DNA from: Melanocharis versteri
Lineage: Eukaryota > Chordata > Aves > Passeriformes > Melanocharitidae
Reading direction: 5' to 3'
Assembly (NCBI GenBank): GCA_013397845.1
Contig: VZTG01006696.1
Span: 1-64,000 of the forward strand
Length of the DNA stretch: 64,000 nucleotides
Under the pieces are notes generated by a model. That model searched no databases. It had not been told where the DNA came from and saw only the letters and a list, made by a program, of their open reading frames with translations. Within the stretch, counting starts at the first letter, position 1. Every line of letters begins with the position of its first letter. Shown here piece by piece: positions 63,955 through 64,000 of the stretch. The position numbers and the translations under genes were made by a program.

Positions 63955-64000
63955 GAATAACATCAGGCTGGATATCAAGAGCAATTTCTTTATGGAAAGG
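63955..64000 (+). mobile_element. CR1-type LINE fragment, running off the window
   Basis: The last 46 bases follow the familiar avian CR1 wording: a CAGGCTGGATAT block, then AATTTCTTTATGGAAAGG, which in full copies leads on to the conserved 3' end. The left limit is uncertain, because 63840-63954 may be a more diverged part of the same copy. It is in plus orientation, antisense to MAIP1. Assigned by recalled repeat consensus, not by search. Confidence 0.55.

Larger units (their letters stand above)
62763..64000 (-). other. MAIP1 first visible intron (partial)
   Basis: This is intron sequence upstream of the first visible MAIP1 exon. No match to the N-terminal MAIP1 region and no CpG-rich promoter is seen before the window ends, so exon 1 lies further out. 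It contains an A/C-rich simple repeat and, at its far edge, a CR1-type fragment on the plus strand. Confidence 0.7.

Noticed and set aside
63857..64000. A 47-codon minus-strand open frame reaching the window edge, first considered as MAIP1 exon 1
   Set aside because: Its peptide does not resemble the MAIP1 N-terminal half, no donor follows it, and the plus strand of its outer 46 bases reads as a CR1 fragment.
1..64000. CRISPR arrays, operons and bacterial regulatory sites
   Set aside because: The window is vertebrate DNA, and no regularly spaced repeats of that kind are present.

Overview
The window reads as vertebrate nuclear DNA, most likely from a bird and plausibly a passerine. It is AT-rich and poor in CpG, with coding sequence split into short exons by GT-AG introns. 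It holds a degraded LTR whose layout matches ERVL-type LTRs common in passerines, a CR1-type LINE edge, and several worn ancient repeats of the kind seen across turtles, crocodilians and birds. Species and chromosome are inferred from this content.

The only gene I can support is the 3' part of MAIP1 (C2orf47 in human) on the minus strand at 58333-62762. Four exons (62691-62762, 60800-60926, 59706-59856, 58333-58411) join in frame to give 142 residues, which is the C-terminal half of a protein of about 290 residues. All splice sites are canonical, and the intron phases agree from exon to exon. The first exon, with the mitochondrial targeting sequence, must lie beyond position 64000.

Positions 1 to about 58000 form a long gene-poor stretch downstream of MAIP1. 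In human the next gene in this direction is SPATS2L, after a large gap, so this is probably the bird version of that intergenic desert. I found no SPATS2L coding exon. What it holds is a solo LTR (about 8052-8615), a 75-bp tandem duplication (10246-10395), four ancient repeat remnants, some simple repeats, several perfect or near-perfect inverted repeats, one weak candidate exon (1131-1216, minus), and a few open frames that are long for this composition but unrecognised. Some AT-rich, homeodomain-motif-rich patches look like possible conserved enhancers, which only cross-species alignment could confirm.

I found no convincing new biological system. The observations most worth a second look are the candidate exon near the left edge, the ATG-poor long open frame at 41163-41756, the palindromic GATA-type site just past MAIP1, and the MAIP1 stop codon sitting inside a poly(A) hexamer.
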